55,431 nt of DNA from Desulfobacteraceae bacterium. Lineage in GTDB: Bacteria > Desulfobacterota > Desulfobacteria > Desulfobacterales > SURF-7. Shown piece after piece: positions 33,953 to 43,853 of this stretch; within the stretch, counting starts at the first letter, position 1; the number at the start of each line of letters is the position of its first letter. A program made the translations under genes and the position numbers. The DNA lies in assembly GCA_003599865.1 (NCBI GenBank), contig QZKS01000077.1:1-55431 (forward strand), given 5' to 3'. The notes under the pieces are model-generated. The model did no database searches, was not told where the DNA came from, and was given only the letters and a program-made list of their open reading frames with translations.

Positions 33953-34010
33953 GTTGACGCACAATCGACCTGCGTATATATTGTTCTTTAAAAAAAGCAA
34001 TGGCTTATCC
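33953..34010 (+). repeat. Direct repeat copy C with a sigma-70-like promoter
   Basis: Same 58-base unit as copy B: TTGACG (33954-33959), 17 bases, TATATT (33977-33982), then the 24-base shared motif. It lies between the kinase gene and a convergent sensor-kinase gene, so transcription from it would run into that gene's antisense strand. Confidence 0.75.
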
Positions 34011-34058
34011 AATATTTAGCAATATTTTCCATTTTGCATCCTTTCCAGAATATGAGGC

Positions 34059-37000
34059 CTATGTCCTCTTTTCTTTCCGCCGGTCCATATTGGGAATAAT
34101 TACGCGAAAAATGCTGAATTCTCCCGCTTTGCTCTCCACCTCGATGCGACCCCCCAACCCCATAACCAGGTCATGGCAGACATACAACCCCAGCCCCGTT
34201 CCCTCGACCGGCGGTTTCGTGGAAAAAAAGGGATCAAAAATATTATTCATATTTTTTTCATCGATGCCGCAACCATTGTCCTGCACTTCGATAATGGTAT
34301 GATCCAGCCAGGTGCGACCGATGGCGGCGCTCAGTCTTATCCAGGAATCCTCTTTATCCGCTGCCTGGGCGGCATTAATCAACAGGTTGATCAATATCTG
34401 CTCCAGTGCGATGGGATCGGCGTGGATCCGTGGAAAATCCGCCGGGATATTCACCGTAAAGGATTTAACCGTTTTTTTGACTTTTGCGCGACAAATGGAA
34501 AGAGCCTTTTCCGCCACGGTTGTCAAGTCGACCTGTTTTCCATTGCCTTTATATTGGGTCCGGGAGAACTCCTTCAGGCTGGAAACGATAGCGCCGATTC
34601 GTTCCGAACCGTGCTCAATATTGCCGATCAGCCTGAAAATATCCATGCGGAAATCCGAGTAGGACATGTTGAATAATTCCAATTCAGGATTCGCCTTGCT
34701 GTCATCATCGATCATCCCGATCAATTGTTCGATATATTCCTTCAGGATGGGAGTATTGAAAGTGATAAACGCGTTGGGATTGTTGATTTCATGGACGATG
34801 CTGGACACCAGAACACCCAGAGAGGCCAGCTTCTCGTTTTGAATCATTCGTTTTTCAAAAATCTTTCGCTCGGTGATGTCGTTGATTCGATAGATGATCT
34901 CGGCCGGTTCGCCATTTTTTTGATATATAGGGTAGATAAACACCTTTTCGTCCCGGAGGGGGTCCATGAAACCTTTCCGTTCGAAATTCATGTCCTCGGT
35001 TTTAAAAACCGCCGCCTGAATTCGGCAGCCCTTGCAAAGATTCGATTCGTCCTTGAAAGCCTTGTAACAGAATTCGCCGATGATTTCCCGCGTCTCCGTC
35101 AAACCGAAATACGCGATCGCGCTTTTGTTCAGCACCTTCACCCGCATATCCTTGTCCAACAACACCAGGGGGTCCGAGATCCCATCAAAAACCGCCTGAA
35201 GCATTTCCTTGCTTTTCCGCATCCTCGCTTCGGCTTGGTGACGCTCTTCGATTTCCCGCGAGAGTTGTTCGTTGGAAAGAGTCAGGGCCTGAGTGCGCTC
35301 CAGCACCCGTTGCTCCAATTTATCATGGGCTTCTTGCAGTTTTTTTTCATTTGTCGTCAGGGCCGAGAGGGTTCTTGAATTTCGCAAGGATACGGCCGTG
35401 AGTTCCGCAAAAGCGGAAACTTGACGAACATCCTCGTCGGTGAACCCGCCCGGTTTATTGGAAACCCCTAAAATGCCGAGGACTTGGTTATCGAGCTGGA
35501 TGGGTGCGAACAGGACGTTGTCCAAACGGACATGGTTTTTGGGAAGGTATTTAACCCAATGACTTACCGAAAAATCATTTTCGTAAACGGTTTTTTTGAG
35601 ACTATATGCCTGTTCCCGCAATCCCCGGATGGGCATGGGCAGCTCCGGATCAACCCCGCAGGGCAGGCCGCCGGATTCCAGAAACAGGACTTCATTCTCC
35701 ATGCCGTCCGCGGATAAGATCGCGACATACCCCGCCTTGGCATTGATGAGGGAGCGGCAGATGTCGAAGATCCGTCGGGCTGCTTTCGTGAAATCGGTAT
35801 GATTGAGAACCGCCTTGGAGCCTTCCAGCAAAGCGGATACTTCCTCGGACCAGCGCCGGGATCGGCTCAATGCATTTCGGAGATTTTCCTCCGCCGCGCG
35901 TTCCTGGGTCTGGTCGCGGAAGACCAGTACGACGCCGATGATTGCGTCCTGATCATCGCAGATGGGCGCGCCGCTGTCGGCAATGGGGCGCTCACTTCCA
36001 TCCAAGGCGACAAGCAGGGTATGGTTGGCCAGATTCACCACCTCTCCTTCCCGCAGGACGCGGTGCACGGGATTCTCCACTTTAATACGGGTCTTCTCGT
36101 TGATGATCGGAAATACGTCATCAATAAATTTTCCGCAGGCGGTGCTTTCCGACCAGCCGGTGAGTTCCTCGGCCACCCGGTTCATCTGCCTAACCCGGCC
36201 CTCCTTGTCCGTGGTGATGACCCCGTCGCCGATGCTGTAAAGAGTGATCCGGAACTCCTCCAGGGTATCGCTGCGTTTCCGCTCCGTCCGGAACAGTTCC
36301 CGGTAAAGGGCGGCCTGGCGTTGCCGATGGCCATACGCATTGATCACAACTGCAAAAACGACGAAGAGAATCACGAAGACGAGGGTGACCCATCCCCGGT
36401 AACGCGCCTCGGCCAGGATTTCCCGGGTGTCCACCTTGACCACCATGAACCAACGCGAGCCGGGAACCGGGCGCAGGTCGGCCAGCACCTTTTCGCTGCG
36501 GTAGTCATTTCCTTCGAACCGCCCCTGCTTGCCCAGCACCGCCTGTACGGCCGGAATATCGGTGCGGGTGAGCGGGTAGGTCAGACTAAGGGCGCTCGCG
36601 GGTCGGTGACGGAGCTCGTTCAGAAAAAGCACGTTCCTGCCCTCCCTGCGCACCAGCAGCGACTCGGCCGTTTGGCTAGGAATGGGCCATGAACGAATCA
36701 AGGGATACAGTAAATCATCCATTCTGCTTCGCAGTACCAACACGACCACGGGGCCGCCTGCAAGGTTCGGCACCGGTGACAGGGTATCAAGATAGGCCTC
36801 GCCGTTCGGGCCCCGAAAACATTCACCCAGCAAGGCCTTGCCTTCGGCAACGGCTTTTTCCAGCTCTTCCGTTATGGGAGGGATTGAATGTTCTTCTTCC
36901 GGTCGACTCGAAATCAGAATGTGGCCGTTCAAGTCGCATAACAGCACTTCGGCATAGAGATGCTCTTTTTCCACCAGGTTCAAGCGAGCTTGTAAATCCG

Positions 37001-37280
37001 CCTGCATATCCCGGACGAACGGATTACCGAGCCAATCCGTCACCGCTTTTTGAAAATAAGGGCTTTTCGTCATCAAGCGGGCATCGGCAAGGCGTTCCCA
37101 TCGCCATTGCCGGATTTGCCCGACTTTGAGTTCGGCGACAGCGGCGATTTCCTGATATTTCCGGTCCCGAATATAGCCGGCTTCATACCGATAATAAGCC
37201 AATCCACCGGTTATAATCCCCAAAACGATCAGGAGCATCCAAAACCAGTTGCGGATGTTTGTAGTACCCGCTTTTTTCAT
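34059..37280 (-). CDS. Membrane sensor histidine kinase with Cache-like, PAS and GAF domains
   Basis: The 1073-residue protein has a membrane helix at about 10-28, an extracytoplasmic sensor loop of about 270 residues (double-Cache-like), a second helix at about 297-316, a PAS domain (about 335-455, ITLYSIGDGVITTDKEG), a GAF domain (about 480-650), a coiled coil (about 655-715), a second PAS with CYKAF and CKGC cysteines, then HisKA with phospho-His in SSIVHEINNPNAF and an HATPase (DNGCGID, GTGLGLYVC). The start is ATG 37280 because AAGGTGGG stands upstream; GTG at 37289 is possible. It ends 23 bases from nothing obvious upstream except aceK, which it follows on the same strand (22-base gap), so co-transcription with aceK is likely. 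No receiver gene is adjacent. Confidence 0.9.
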   Translation of the reverse strand: MKKAGTTNIRNWFWMLLIVLGIITGGLAYYRYEAGYIRDRKYQEIAAVAELKVGQIRQWRWERLADARLMTKSPYFQKAVTDWLGNPFVRDMQADLQARLNLVEKEHLYAEVLLCDLNGHILISSRPEEEHSIPPITEELEKAVAEGKALLGECFRGPNGEAYLDTLSPVPNLAGGPVVVLVLRSRMDDLLYPLIRSWPIPSQTAESLLVRREGRNVLFLNELRHRPASALSLTYPLTRTDIPAVQAVLGKQGRFEGNDYRSEKVLADLRPVPGSRWFMVVKVDTREILAEARYRGWVTLVFVILFVVFAVVINAYGHRQRQAALYRELFRTERKRSDTLEEFRITLYSIGDGVITTDKEGRVRQMNRVAEELTGWSESTACGKFIDDVFPIINEKTRIKVENPVHRVLREGEVVNLANHTLLVALDGSERPIADSGAPICDDQDAIIGVVLVFRDQTQERAAEENLRNALSRSRRWSEEVSALLEGSKAVLNHTDFTKAARRIFDICRSLINAKAGYVAILSADGMENEVLFLESGGLPCGVDPELPMPIRGLREQAYSLKKTVYENDFSVSHWVKYLPKNHVRLDNVLFAPIQLDNQVLGILGVSNKPGGFTDEDVRQVSAFAELTAVSLRNSRTLSALTTNEKKLQEAHDKLEQRVLERTQALTLSNEQLSREIEERHQAEARMRKSKEMLQAVFDGISDPLVLLDKDMRVKVLNKSAIAYFGLTETREIIGEFCYKAFKDESNLCKGCRIQAAVFKTEDMNFERKGFMDPLRDEKVFIYPIYQKNGEPAEIIYRINDITERKIFEKRMIQNEKLASLGVLVSSIVHEINNPNAFITFNTPILKEYIEQLIGMIDDDSKANPELELFNMSYSDFRMDIFRLIGNIEHGSERIGAIVSSLKEFSRTQYKGNGKQVDLTTVAEKALSICRAKVKKTVKSFTVNIPADFPRIHADPIALEQILINLLINAAQAADKEDSWIRLSAAIGRTWLDHTIIEVQDNGCGIDEKNMNNIFDPFFSTKPPVEGTGLGLYVCHDLVMGLGGRIEVESKAGEFSIFRVIIPNMDRRKEKRT

Positions 37281-37302
37281 ATGTCCCACCTTTTTTCAAG
37301 AA

Positions 37303-39045
37303 TTATGTCCTGAAAAGATACGGAAACCTTTGATTCTCATCATACGGAAAAATGTGGATGTCGGTATTGGTCTCCAGTTTGGCCTGAATCTGTTTCCAAT
37401 ATTCCGCGTCAAATAGATCGCTGTGGGTACTTGCGAACAATTCCTTGAACTCTTCCGGGAAGGTCATGAAACTTCTGAATTCTTCCGGAAACACATCATT
37501 CTCGCCTATATGAAACCAGGGTTTGTTCATAAATTCTTCCTCATCATTTCGAGAGGGCGGCATTTTTCGAAAATTGAAATCCGTAAGAAGACCGATTTCA
37601 TCATAATCATAGAATACAACTCTGCCATGCCGGGTTACGCCGAAATTTTTTAAGAACAAATCACCCGGGAAAATATTGGTGGATGCCAGATCCTTGACCG
37701 CCTTGCCAAAGTCCAGAACAGCTTTTCGCGCCGCCTTGATATTGGCTTGTTTTAAAAAGATATTCAGTGGTGTCAATCGTCTTTCGACATAAAGGTGCTT
37801 GATGACAATATGGTTTGAATTGATAATCAGTTGACTGTTGGCCTTTTCCGTCAATTCTTGGAAAAGCGTATCGGAAAGTCGGGATTTATCGAATTTGAGG
37901 TGAGAAAATTCCTGGGCATCGATCAATCGACCCGCACGGTCATGACGAAAGACAAGTTGATACTGTTTTTTGACCGCAGCGGCAGTGCTGTTTTTGGGAT
38001 AGTCGAATTGATCCCGGATCACTTTAAAAACAACATTGAAAGAGGGGATGGTAAAGACGATCATCACCATCCCTTTGTCACCATACGCGAGCTCAAATTT
38101 GTCATCTGTCAGATCCAGGTTTCGGGATAGTTCTCTGAAAAGTTCCGCCTTCCCATGTTTGTAGAAACCAAGGGATGTATAAATTTCGGAAAGGCGCTTC
38201 ATGGGAAGTATGGTTTTTAAAAAGTTCACCAACTCGGTGACATTTTCAATATCCACATGAAAATAGGAACGGGTGAAACTGAACAATATACTGAGTTCCG
38301 TATCGGTCAGAAGAACAGCATCAACGGACACGCGATTATTATTATTTAAAAGCGCGATGCCCAGGGGAATGATTGAACCGCCCGCACGAATACGCCCGAT
38401 TATATAGGCTGCTTTGTCGCGGTAAAAAATCGAATTGATGATCTCGATGCGTTGAATTCGTATGCTGCCGAACTCCGCACGTAAATGGTCTTCAATGACG
38501 GTGGTCACCCGGTTTGCATCCCGTTCAACATCTTGAAAGTCAAACAGGTTTGTATATGACCGCAAGATATTGAGAATCATGACAGGTCTGAAATAAATAT
38601 CGTCTTCCGGAATATGGACCGTACTCACCGGACAATACCGATCCTCAATGGATGGTATCAAAAAATCAGGAGCTGTAAATTCTGTCTTCGGGTTCACGCC
38701 GATTGTGGAAAAGATATGACGTGTCACGGAATTGAAAAAGGTTTCCGCCGGCTCAAAGTCTTCCCTGTGGGTTACCATTTTCGCAAATGCCTGTTTCACT
38801 TTTTCCCAGAAATCCACCGACTGAAAAAATGGTTGCGAATTTTGCCCTATATCCTGTATGGTTTCATTGACTATGTGGGTATAGATATCAAGACGTTCCA
38901 ACGTATCTTTTTCAAACCCTTTCCAATCCATTTCTCGAAAACGCTTATGGGAACGTTGCGTGATCTGAAAAAAACGCCTCTGGTGCTCTTGAAATGCTGC
39001 GAAAATTTTTTCAGCAAACCAAAGGGGCTTTCGATTGTGTCTCAT
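37303..39045 (-). CDS. aceK: Isocitrate dehydrogenase kinase/phosphatase AceK
   Basis: AceK phosphorylates isocitrate dehydrogenase to divert isocitrate into the glyoxylate bypass, and removes the phosphate again. The 580-residue protein is close to E. coli AceK (578). The N-terminus LWFAEKIFAAFQEHQRRFFQITQ aligns in plan with the E. coli start. The ATP-site block AYGDKGMVMIVFTIPSFN and VVFKVIRDQF is diagnostic, and NIFPGDLFLKNFGVTRHGRVVFYDYDE carries the catalytic/metal Asp and Asn. ATG 39045 is preferred over a TTG 39 bases upstream because it matches the family N-terminus. It is divergent from aceB across a 282-base region with a tandem motif. Confidence 0.93.
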   Translation of the reverse strand: MRHNRKPLWFAEKIFAAFQEHQRRFFQITQRSHKRFREMDWKGFEKDTLERLDIYTHIVNETIQDIGQNSQPFFQSVDFWEKVKQAFAKMVTHREDFEPAETFFNSVTRHIFSTIGVNPKTEFTAPDFLIPSIEDRYCPVSTVHIPEDDIYFRPVMILNILRSYTNLFDFQDVERDANRVTTVIEDHLRAEFGSIRIQRIEIINSIFYRDKAAYIIGRIRAGGSIIPLGIALLNNNNRVSVDAVLLTDTELSILFSFTRSYFHVDIENVTELVNFLKTILPMKRLSEIYTSLGFYKHGKAELFRELSRNLDLTDDKFELAYGDKGMVMIVFTIPSFNVVFKVIRDQFDYPKNSTAAAVKKQYQLVFRHDRAGRLIDAQEFSHLKFDKSRLSDTLFQELTEKANSQLIINSNHIVIKHLYVERRLTPLNIFLKQANIKAARKAVLDFGKAVKDLASTNIFPGDLFLKNFGVTRHGRVVFYDYDEIGLLTDFNFRKMPPSRNDEEEFMNKPWFHIGENDVFPEEFRSFMTFPEEFKELFASTHSDLFDAEYWKQIQAKLETNTDIHIFPYDENQRFPYLFRT

Positions 39046-39192
39046 ATTAGAGGTGTTCAAAGTGTCCCCATTTTTTTTCAGCAATACACATTGGTACCAA
39101 TGGCGCTTGCCAATACCCCGAATGATAAGGAAAAGTTAGGTATTGTGTCAAGCTTTCGTGAGCCGGAATTTTTTTATTTCGAACGGTCTGAA

Positions 39193-39219
39193 TTTTGCAA
39201 AGCAAATTGCAAAGCAAAA
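39193..39219. promoter_or_regulatory. Tandem TTGCAAAGCAAA motif upstream of aceB
   Basis: TTGCAAAGCAAA occurs twice head-to-tail (39195-39206 and 39207-39218), with a further TTTGCAA at 39261-39267. The sites lie in the divergent aceK-aceB region. TTTGCAAA-like operators are used by RamB/ScfR regulators of glyoxylate-cycle and acetate genes in other bacteria; the match here is a candidate by motif and location. Confidence 0.55.
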
Positions 39220-39327
39220 TAGTATTATCATGTGCTTTGAAAAGTGCAAGTTTATTTGGTTTGCAATAACCCATCCTGGATTTTTTCAGGAATCGATGGA
39301 CAATAAACGCGGGAAAGGAGCATTGAT

Positions 39328-40926
39328 ATGGACGCAGTTGAAATTGTCAGTGGCGTCACCGTTCATGGTTCGATAACCGGGGCATTTGAGGAAATTCTCA
39401 CGCGCGAGGCCATGACATTCATCGGAACGCTTGCCCGCAAATTTGAGAACCGGCGTGTTGAATTGATGCAGCGACGGAATCAGGTTCAGCGGGAAATTGA
39501 TAGCGGGAAGTTGCCTGATTTCCTGAAAGTCACGGAAGCAATTCGAAAAGCGGATTGGAAAATTGCGCCCATACCGGATGATTTACAGGACAGGCGTGTT
39601 GAAATTACCGGCCCGGTAGACCGGAAAATGGTCATAAACGCCCTCAATTCAGGGGCCAAAACCTTTATGGCTGATTTTGAGGATTCCCATGCCCCGACTT
39701 GGGAAGGGTGCATTGAAGGGCAGATCAATTTAAGGGATGCCATTGTTGGAAAAATTGAATATACAAGTCCGGAAGGAAAGCACTATCAACTGCAAGGTGA
39801 CCCGGCATTACTGATTGTCCGTCCTCGCGGATGGCATTTGGTTGAAAAACATGTTTTTGTGGATGGGAAACCCATTTCCGGAAGTATTTTTGATTTTGGA
39901 TTGTATTTTTTTCACAATGCCATACCACTTTTGGATAAGGGCAGCGGGCCGTATTTTTACCTGCCCAAGATGGAGAGTCATTTGGAGGCCCGTCTGTGGA
40001 ATGATATCTTTGTTGATGCACAGAAAATGCTCAACATAGCACAGGGGACCGTCAAGGCGACCGTACTGATTGAAACCATTATGGCGGCCTTTGAGATGGA
40101 TGAAATCCTGTATGAGCTAAGAGATCATTCAGCGGGATTGAATTGCGGCCGGTGGGATTATATTTTCAGTTTTATCAAACGGTTTAAAAATGTACCCGGT
40201 TACATATTCCCGGATCGGTCGCAAATTACCATGACCAGTCATTGTATGCATTCCTATTCCCTGCTGGCGATAAAGACATGCCATAAAAGAGGCGCCCATG
40301 CCATCGGTGGAATGGCCGCACAAATTCCCATAAAGGAAAATGCAGCGGCCAATGAGGCGGCACTGCAAAAAGTAAGGGAAGACAAGATCCGAGAAGCCAA
40401 AGATGGTCATGATGGCACTTGGGTGGCTCATCCGGGGTTGGTGCCGCTTGCCCGGGAACAATTTGATAAAGAAATGCCGGGTCCCAATCAGATTCATCGT
40501 CTTCGGGATGATGTACGGATTTCGGCGAAAGATCTGCTGCAGGTTCCGCAGGGGACGATCACAGAAGAAGGGTTGCGCACCAATATCAGTGTCGGTATCC
40601 AATACATGGCGGCATGGCTTTCCGGAAATGGCTGCGTACCTTTAAATCACCTGATGGAAGATGCGGCAACCGCAGAAATTTCCAGAACCCAGGTCTGGCA
40701 GTGGGTCCATCATGAAAAAGGAGTATTGGAGGACGGTCGCAAGGTGGATGTGAATTTGTTTCAAAATGTCATGCGGGAAGAATTATCAAAAATTCATGAC
40801 AGTGTTGGCGATTCACGATTTGAAGTCGGTAATTACGCGAGAGCTGCCAAAATGTTCGAAGAAATTGTATTGAATGATGATCTGGAAGAGTTTCTGACAT
40901 TACGCGCATACGATCAGACTCTATAG
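39328..40926 (+). CDS. aceB: Malate synthase A
   Basis: Condenses glyoxylate with acetyl-CoA to malate, the second bypass step. The 532-residue protein is the AceB type. Motifs in order: [15 protein letters not shown] (about residue 112), [60 protein letters not shown] and a late [18 protein letters not shown] with the catalytic Asp. AAAGGAG is directly upstream of the ATG. It heads the line aceB-aceA-pntAA-pntAB-pntB. Length matches E. coli AceB (533). Confidence 0.96.
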   Translation: MDAVEIVSGVTVHGSITGAFEEILTREAMTFIGTLARKFENRRVELMQRRNQVQREIDSGKLPDFLKVTEAIRKADWKIAPIPDDLQDRRVEITGPVDRKMVINALNSGAKTFMADFEDSHAPTWEGCIEGQINLRDAIVGKIEYTSPEGKHYQLQGDPALLIVRPRGWHLVEKHVFVDGKPISGSIFDFGLYFFHNAIPLLDKGSGPYFYLPKMESHLEARLWNDIFVDAQKMLNIAQGTVKATVLIETIMAAFEMDEILYELRDHSAGLNCGRWDYIFSFIKRFKNVPGYIFPDRSQITMTSHCMHSYSLLAIKTCHKRGAHAIGGMAAQIPIKENAAANEAALQKVREDKIREAKDGHDGTWVAHPGLVPLAREQFDKEMPGPNQIHRLRDDVRISAKDLLQVPQGTITEEGLRTNISVGIQYMAAWLSGNGCVPLNHLMEDAATAEISRTQVWQWVHHEKGVLEDGRKVDVNLFQNVMREELSKIHDSVGDSRFEVGNYARAAKMFEEIVLNDDLEEFLTLRAYDQTL

Positions 40927-40987
40927 AGCTGATCAGAAAAGAGCCGATGACGCAAAAACCATCAAATGGTTGAAAGGTACGGGAACG

Positions 40988-42328
40988 ATGAAAACAATTG
41001 AAGAACAAGCCATAGAACTGGAAGAGAAGCTGTCCTGCCATATGATCGATAATAATGAAATTGATGATCTTGAAAATGAATGGAAACGTGATCCGCGTTG
41101 GAAAGGAATTACAAGACCCTACACGGCATCGGAAGTGTTGAACCTGAGGGGTACCTTAAAACTGGAATATACGTTTGCAACCGCAGGCGCAAAACGTTTA
41201 TGGCGGTTGCTGAACACCGAAGACTACATTGCCGCGTTAGGGGCTTTGACCGGCAACCAGGCCGTTCAGCAGGTTGAAGCAGGACTGAAAGCCATCTATG
41301 TCAGCGGGTGGCAGGTGGCGGCCGATGCCAACCTGGCCAACGAGATGTATCCCGACCAGAGCTTGTATCCGGCGAACAGCGTACCAACGGTTGTTCAAAG
41401 AATCAACAACGCCCTGCGGCGGGCCGACCAGATTCAGGTGTTGGATTGCAGATCCAAAGGACCGTATTGGTTTGCGCCGATCATTGCCGATGCGGAAGCC
41501 GGATTTGGCGGGCCATTAAATACGTATGAATTGATGAAGGGTATGATTGATGCCGGTGCGGCCGGGGTTCATTTTGAGGATCAGCTTTCATCTGCGAAAA
41601 AATGCGGACATATGGGCGGCAAGGTTCTTGTGCCGACCCAGGAATTTATAACAAAACTGATTGCGGCCCGAATGGCGGCCGATGTTTGTGGTGTCCCGAC
41701 CATCTTGATTGCGCGGACAGATGCGGATGCAGCTAAATTATTGACCAGCGATATCGATAAGCGGGATCGGCCTTTTTTGTTGAAGGGTATGGACCGGTCT
41801 TCCGAGGGCTTTTACTATATATCGAGCGGCGTGGAATCAGCGATTGCCAGGGGATTATCCTACGCGCCTTATGCTGATATGATCTGGTGTGAAACATCCA
41901 AGCCAGACCTCGGACAGGCCAGGAAATTCGCAGAAGGTATCCATAAGGAATTTCCGGATAAGCTTTTAAGCTACAACTGCTCCCCGTCTTTTAATTGGAA
42001 ATCAAACCTGGATGATGGAACCATCAAGAAATTTCAGCAGGAGTTGGCAGCCATGGGATATAAATTTCAGTTTGTCACCCTGGCGGGATTCCATACCTTG
42101 AATTTAGGCATGTTTGACCTGGCGAGCAGTTATCGTGAACAGGGGATGATGGCTTATGCAAAGTTCCAGCAGGAGGAGTTCCGGCAGGATAAGGCCAAGG
42201 GGTATATGGCTACAACCCATCAGAAATTTGTGGGTGCCGGTTATTTTGATCGCCTGATGGATTCGCTGACAAGAGGGCTCTCTTCGGTATCGGCATTAAA
42301 AGGATCAACGGAAGAAGATCAATTTTAA
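40988..42328 (+). CDS. aceA: Isocitrate lyase
   Basis: Splits isocitrate to succinate and glyoxylate. The 446-residue protein has [17 protein letters not shown] with the catalytic Cys, an upstream [32 protein letters not shown], and [14 protein letters not shown] 40988 is preferred; a TTG 18 bases upstream would give six extra residues. It lies 61 bases after aceB and 43 before pntAA on the same strand. Length is close to E. coli AceA (434). Confidence 0.96.
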   Translation: MKTIEEQAIELEEKLSCHMIDNNEIDDLENEWKRDPRWKGITRPYTASEVLNLRGTLKLEYTFATAGAKRLWRLLNTEDYIAALGALTGNQAVQQVEAGLKAIYVSGWQVAADANLANEMYPDQSLYPANSVPTVVQRINNALRRADQIQVLDCRSKGPYWFAPIIADAEAGFGGPLNTYELMKGMIDAGAAGVHFEDQLSSAKKCGHMGGKVLVPTQEFITKLIAARMAADVCGVPTILIARTDADAAKLLTSDIDKRDRPFLLKGMDRSSEGFYYISSGVESAIARGLSYAPYADMIWCETSKPDLGQARKFAEGIHKEFPDKLLSYNCSPSFNWKSNLDDGTIKKFQQELAAMGYKFQFVTLAGFHTLNLGMFDLASSYREQGMMAYAKFQQEEFRQDKAKGYMATTHQKFVGAGYFDRLMDSLTRGLSSVSALKGSTEEDQF

Positions 42329-42371
42329 CGGGGTATCGAGCCCCCCAAATTTTCAAAAGAAGAGGCATGTA

Positions 42372-43559
42372 ATGAAGATTGCTGTTCCCAAAGCTCCCTG
42401 TCCGGATGAGTGCCGCGTCGCATTGGTACCGTCCCTTGTGCCGAAGCTGATGAAGGCAGGCCATACAGTCATGATCGAGAATAATGCCGGTCAAGCAGCT
42501 GGATTTCCGAATGAACACTTTCAGAAAGAAGGGGCGCGCGTAGCGGAAAACCGGCGTACCCTGTTGGAGGAGGCGGATGCGGTTTTCATGGTGCGGGATC
42601 AGAGCTTGTTCCCTTCCCAGCCCCCTGCTATGATCGAACCCTATCATGAAGGTCAAATATTGATTGGTTTTTTTAACCCGCTGATGGAAATCGACAAGGC
42701 CAAATCACTGGCACAAAAGAAGGTGTCGGCTTTTGCAATGGAACTGATTCCGCGAATATCGCGGGCACAAAGCATGGATGCGTTATCATCCATGGCCGGC
42801 CTGTCAGGGTACAAAGCGGTTTTACTGGCGGCCAATGCACTTCCCCGGATTTTTCCGCTCATGATGACCGCCGCCGGTTCACTTGCACCGGCCAAGGTTT
42901 TTGTGGTGGGGGCGGGTGTTACCGGCCTGCAGGCATGTGCCACCGCGAAAAGATTGGGGGCCCTGGTATCTGCGTATGATGTGAGGCCGGTGGTTAAGGA
43001 ACAGGTGGAGAGTGTCGGAGCGCAATTTATCGAATTTGATTTAGAGACGCAATCCGCAGAAGATGACAAAGGCTACGCTGTCGCCCAGAATGATGCCTTT
43101 TATGCCCGGCAGCGGGAGGAGATGGCCAAGGTGCTTGCGTTGCATCATGTCGTGATCACAACCGCCGGTGTTCCCGGAAAAAAAGCGCCGATATTAATCA
43201 CCGAAGAGATGGTTCGCGGCATGGAGCCCCATTCGGTTATTGTTGATGCGGTTGCCGATTTGGGTGGAAACTGTGAGTTGACCGAACCTGGTCGGACCAT
43301 CGTAAAATATGGTGTTACCATTATCGGCCCGGTAAACCTGCCGTCGACCATGGCCTATCATGCCAGCCAGCTTTTGGCCAAGAACATCACTTCCCTGTTC
43401 GGTCATATTACCGACAAAGATGGCGGTCCTATGATTAACTTACAGGAGGAGATCACCGTGGAAGCGTTGTTATGCCACCAGGGAGAGATTATCAATGCCA
43501 GGGTAAGAGAAGCCGCTGGTTTGCCGCCGATTGAACTGTCCCCTCAAACAAAGAAGTAA
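42372..43559 (+). CDS. pntAA: NAD(P) transhydrogenase subunit alpha, part 1 (PntAA)
   Basis: Domain I of the proton-translocating transhydrogenase, which binds NAD(H) in the cytoplasm. The 395-residue chain shows MDALSSMAGLSGYKAV, the Rossmann VFVVGAGVTGLQACATAKRLGA and VIVDAVADLGGNCELT. In E. coli this domain and the next are one polypeptide; the three-gene split seen here is common in many other bacteria. AAGAGG precedes the ATG. It lies seven bases before pntAB. Confidence 0.95.
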   Translation: MKIAVPKAPCPDECRVALVPSLVPKLMKAGHTVMIENNAGQAAGFPNEHFQKEGARVAENRRTLLEEADAVFMVRDQSLFPSQPPAMIEPYHEGQILIGFFNPLMEIDKAKSLAQKKVSAFAMELIPRISRAQSMDALSSMAGLSGYKAVLLAANALPRIFPLMMTAAGSLAPAKVFVVGAGVTGLQACATAKRLGALVSAYDVRPVVKEQVESVGAQFIEFDLETQSAEDDKGYAVAQNDAFYARQREEMAKVLALHHVVITTAGVPGKKAPILITEEMVRGMEPHSVIVDAVADLGGNCELTEPGRTIVKYGVTIIGPVNLPSTMAYHASQLLAKNITSLFGHITDKDGGPMINLQEEITVEALLCHQGEIINARVREAAGLPPIELSPQTKK

Positions 43560-43566
43560 AGGAAAA

Positions 43567-43848
43567 ATGATGGATATTATCATGCTGCTGACGATTTTTG
43601 TTTTGGCCCTGATGGTCGGTATGGAAATCATAACCAAGGTCCCGCCCACGCTGCATACTCCCTTAATGAGCGGGACCAATGCGATCAGCGGGATTATTCT
43701 TGTCGGAGCGCTTACCTCTGCAAAGTTTGGTAATCCGGTAATGACGAATATTCTGGGATTCACAGCCATCATACTGGCAACAGTCAATGTTGTTGGCGGT
43801 TTTTTGGTCACCGATAGAATTTTAAAAATGTTTCGGAAGAGGGATTAG
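43567..43848 (+). CDS. pntAB: NAD(P) transhydrogenase subunit alpha, part 2 (PntAB)
   Basis: A 93-residue membrane subunit with three hydrophobic stretches, among them IIMLLTIFVLALMVGMEI and NAISGIILVGALT. It forms part of the proton channel of domain II. AAGGAA lies immediately upstream of two consecutive ATGs (43567 and 43570); spacing favours the second slightly. A frame opening at 43531 overlaps pntAA and is not used. It is followed six bases later by pntB. Confidence 0.92.
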   Translation: MMDIIMLLTIFVLALMVGMEIITKVPPTLHTPLMSGTNAISGIILVGALTSAKFGNPVMTNILGFTAIILATVNVVGGFLVTDRILKMFRKRD

Positions 43849-43853
43849 ATCAT

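Noticed and set aside
29135-34010. The A, B, C repeats as a CRISPR array or integron attC sites
   Set aside because: Spacing is kilobases with genes between, and there is no attC core or regular spacer length.
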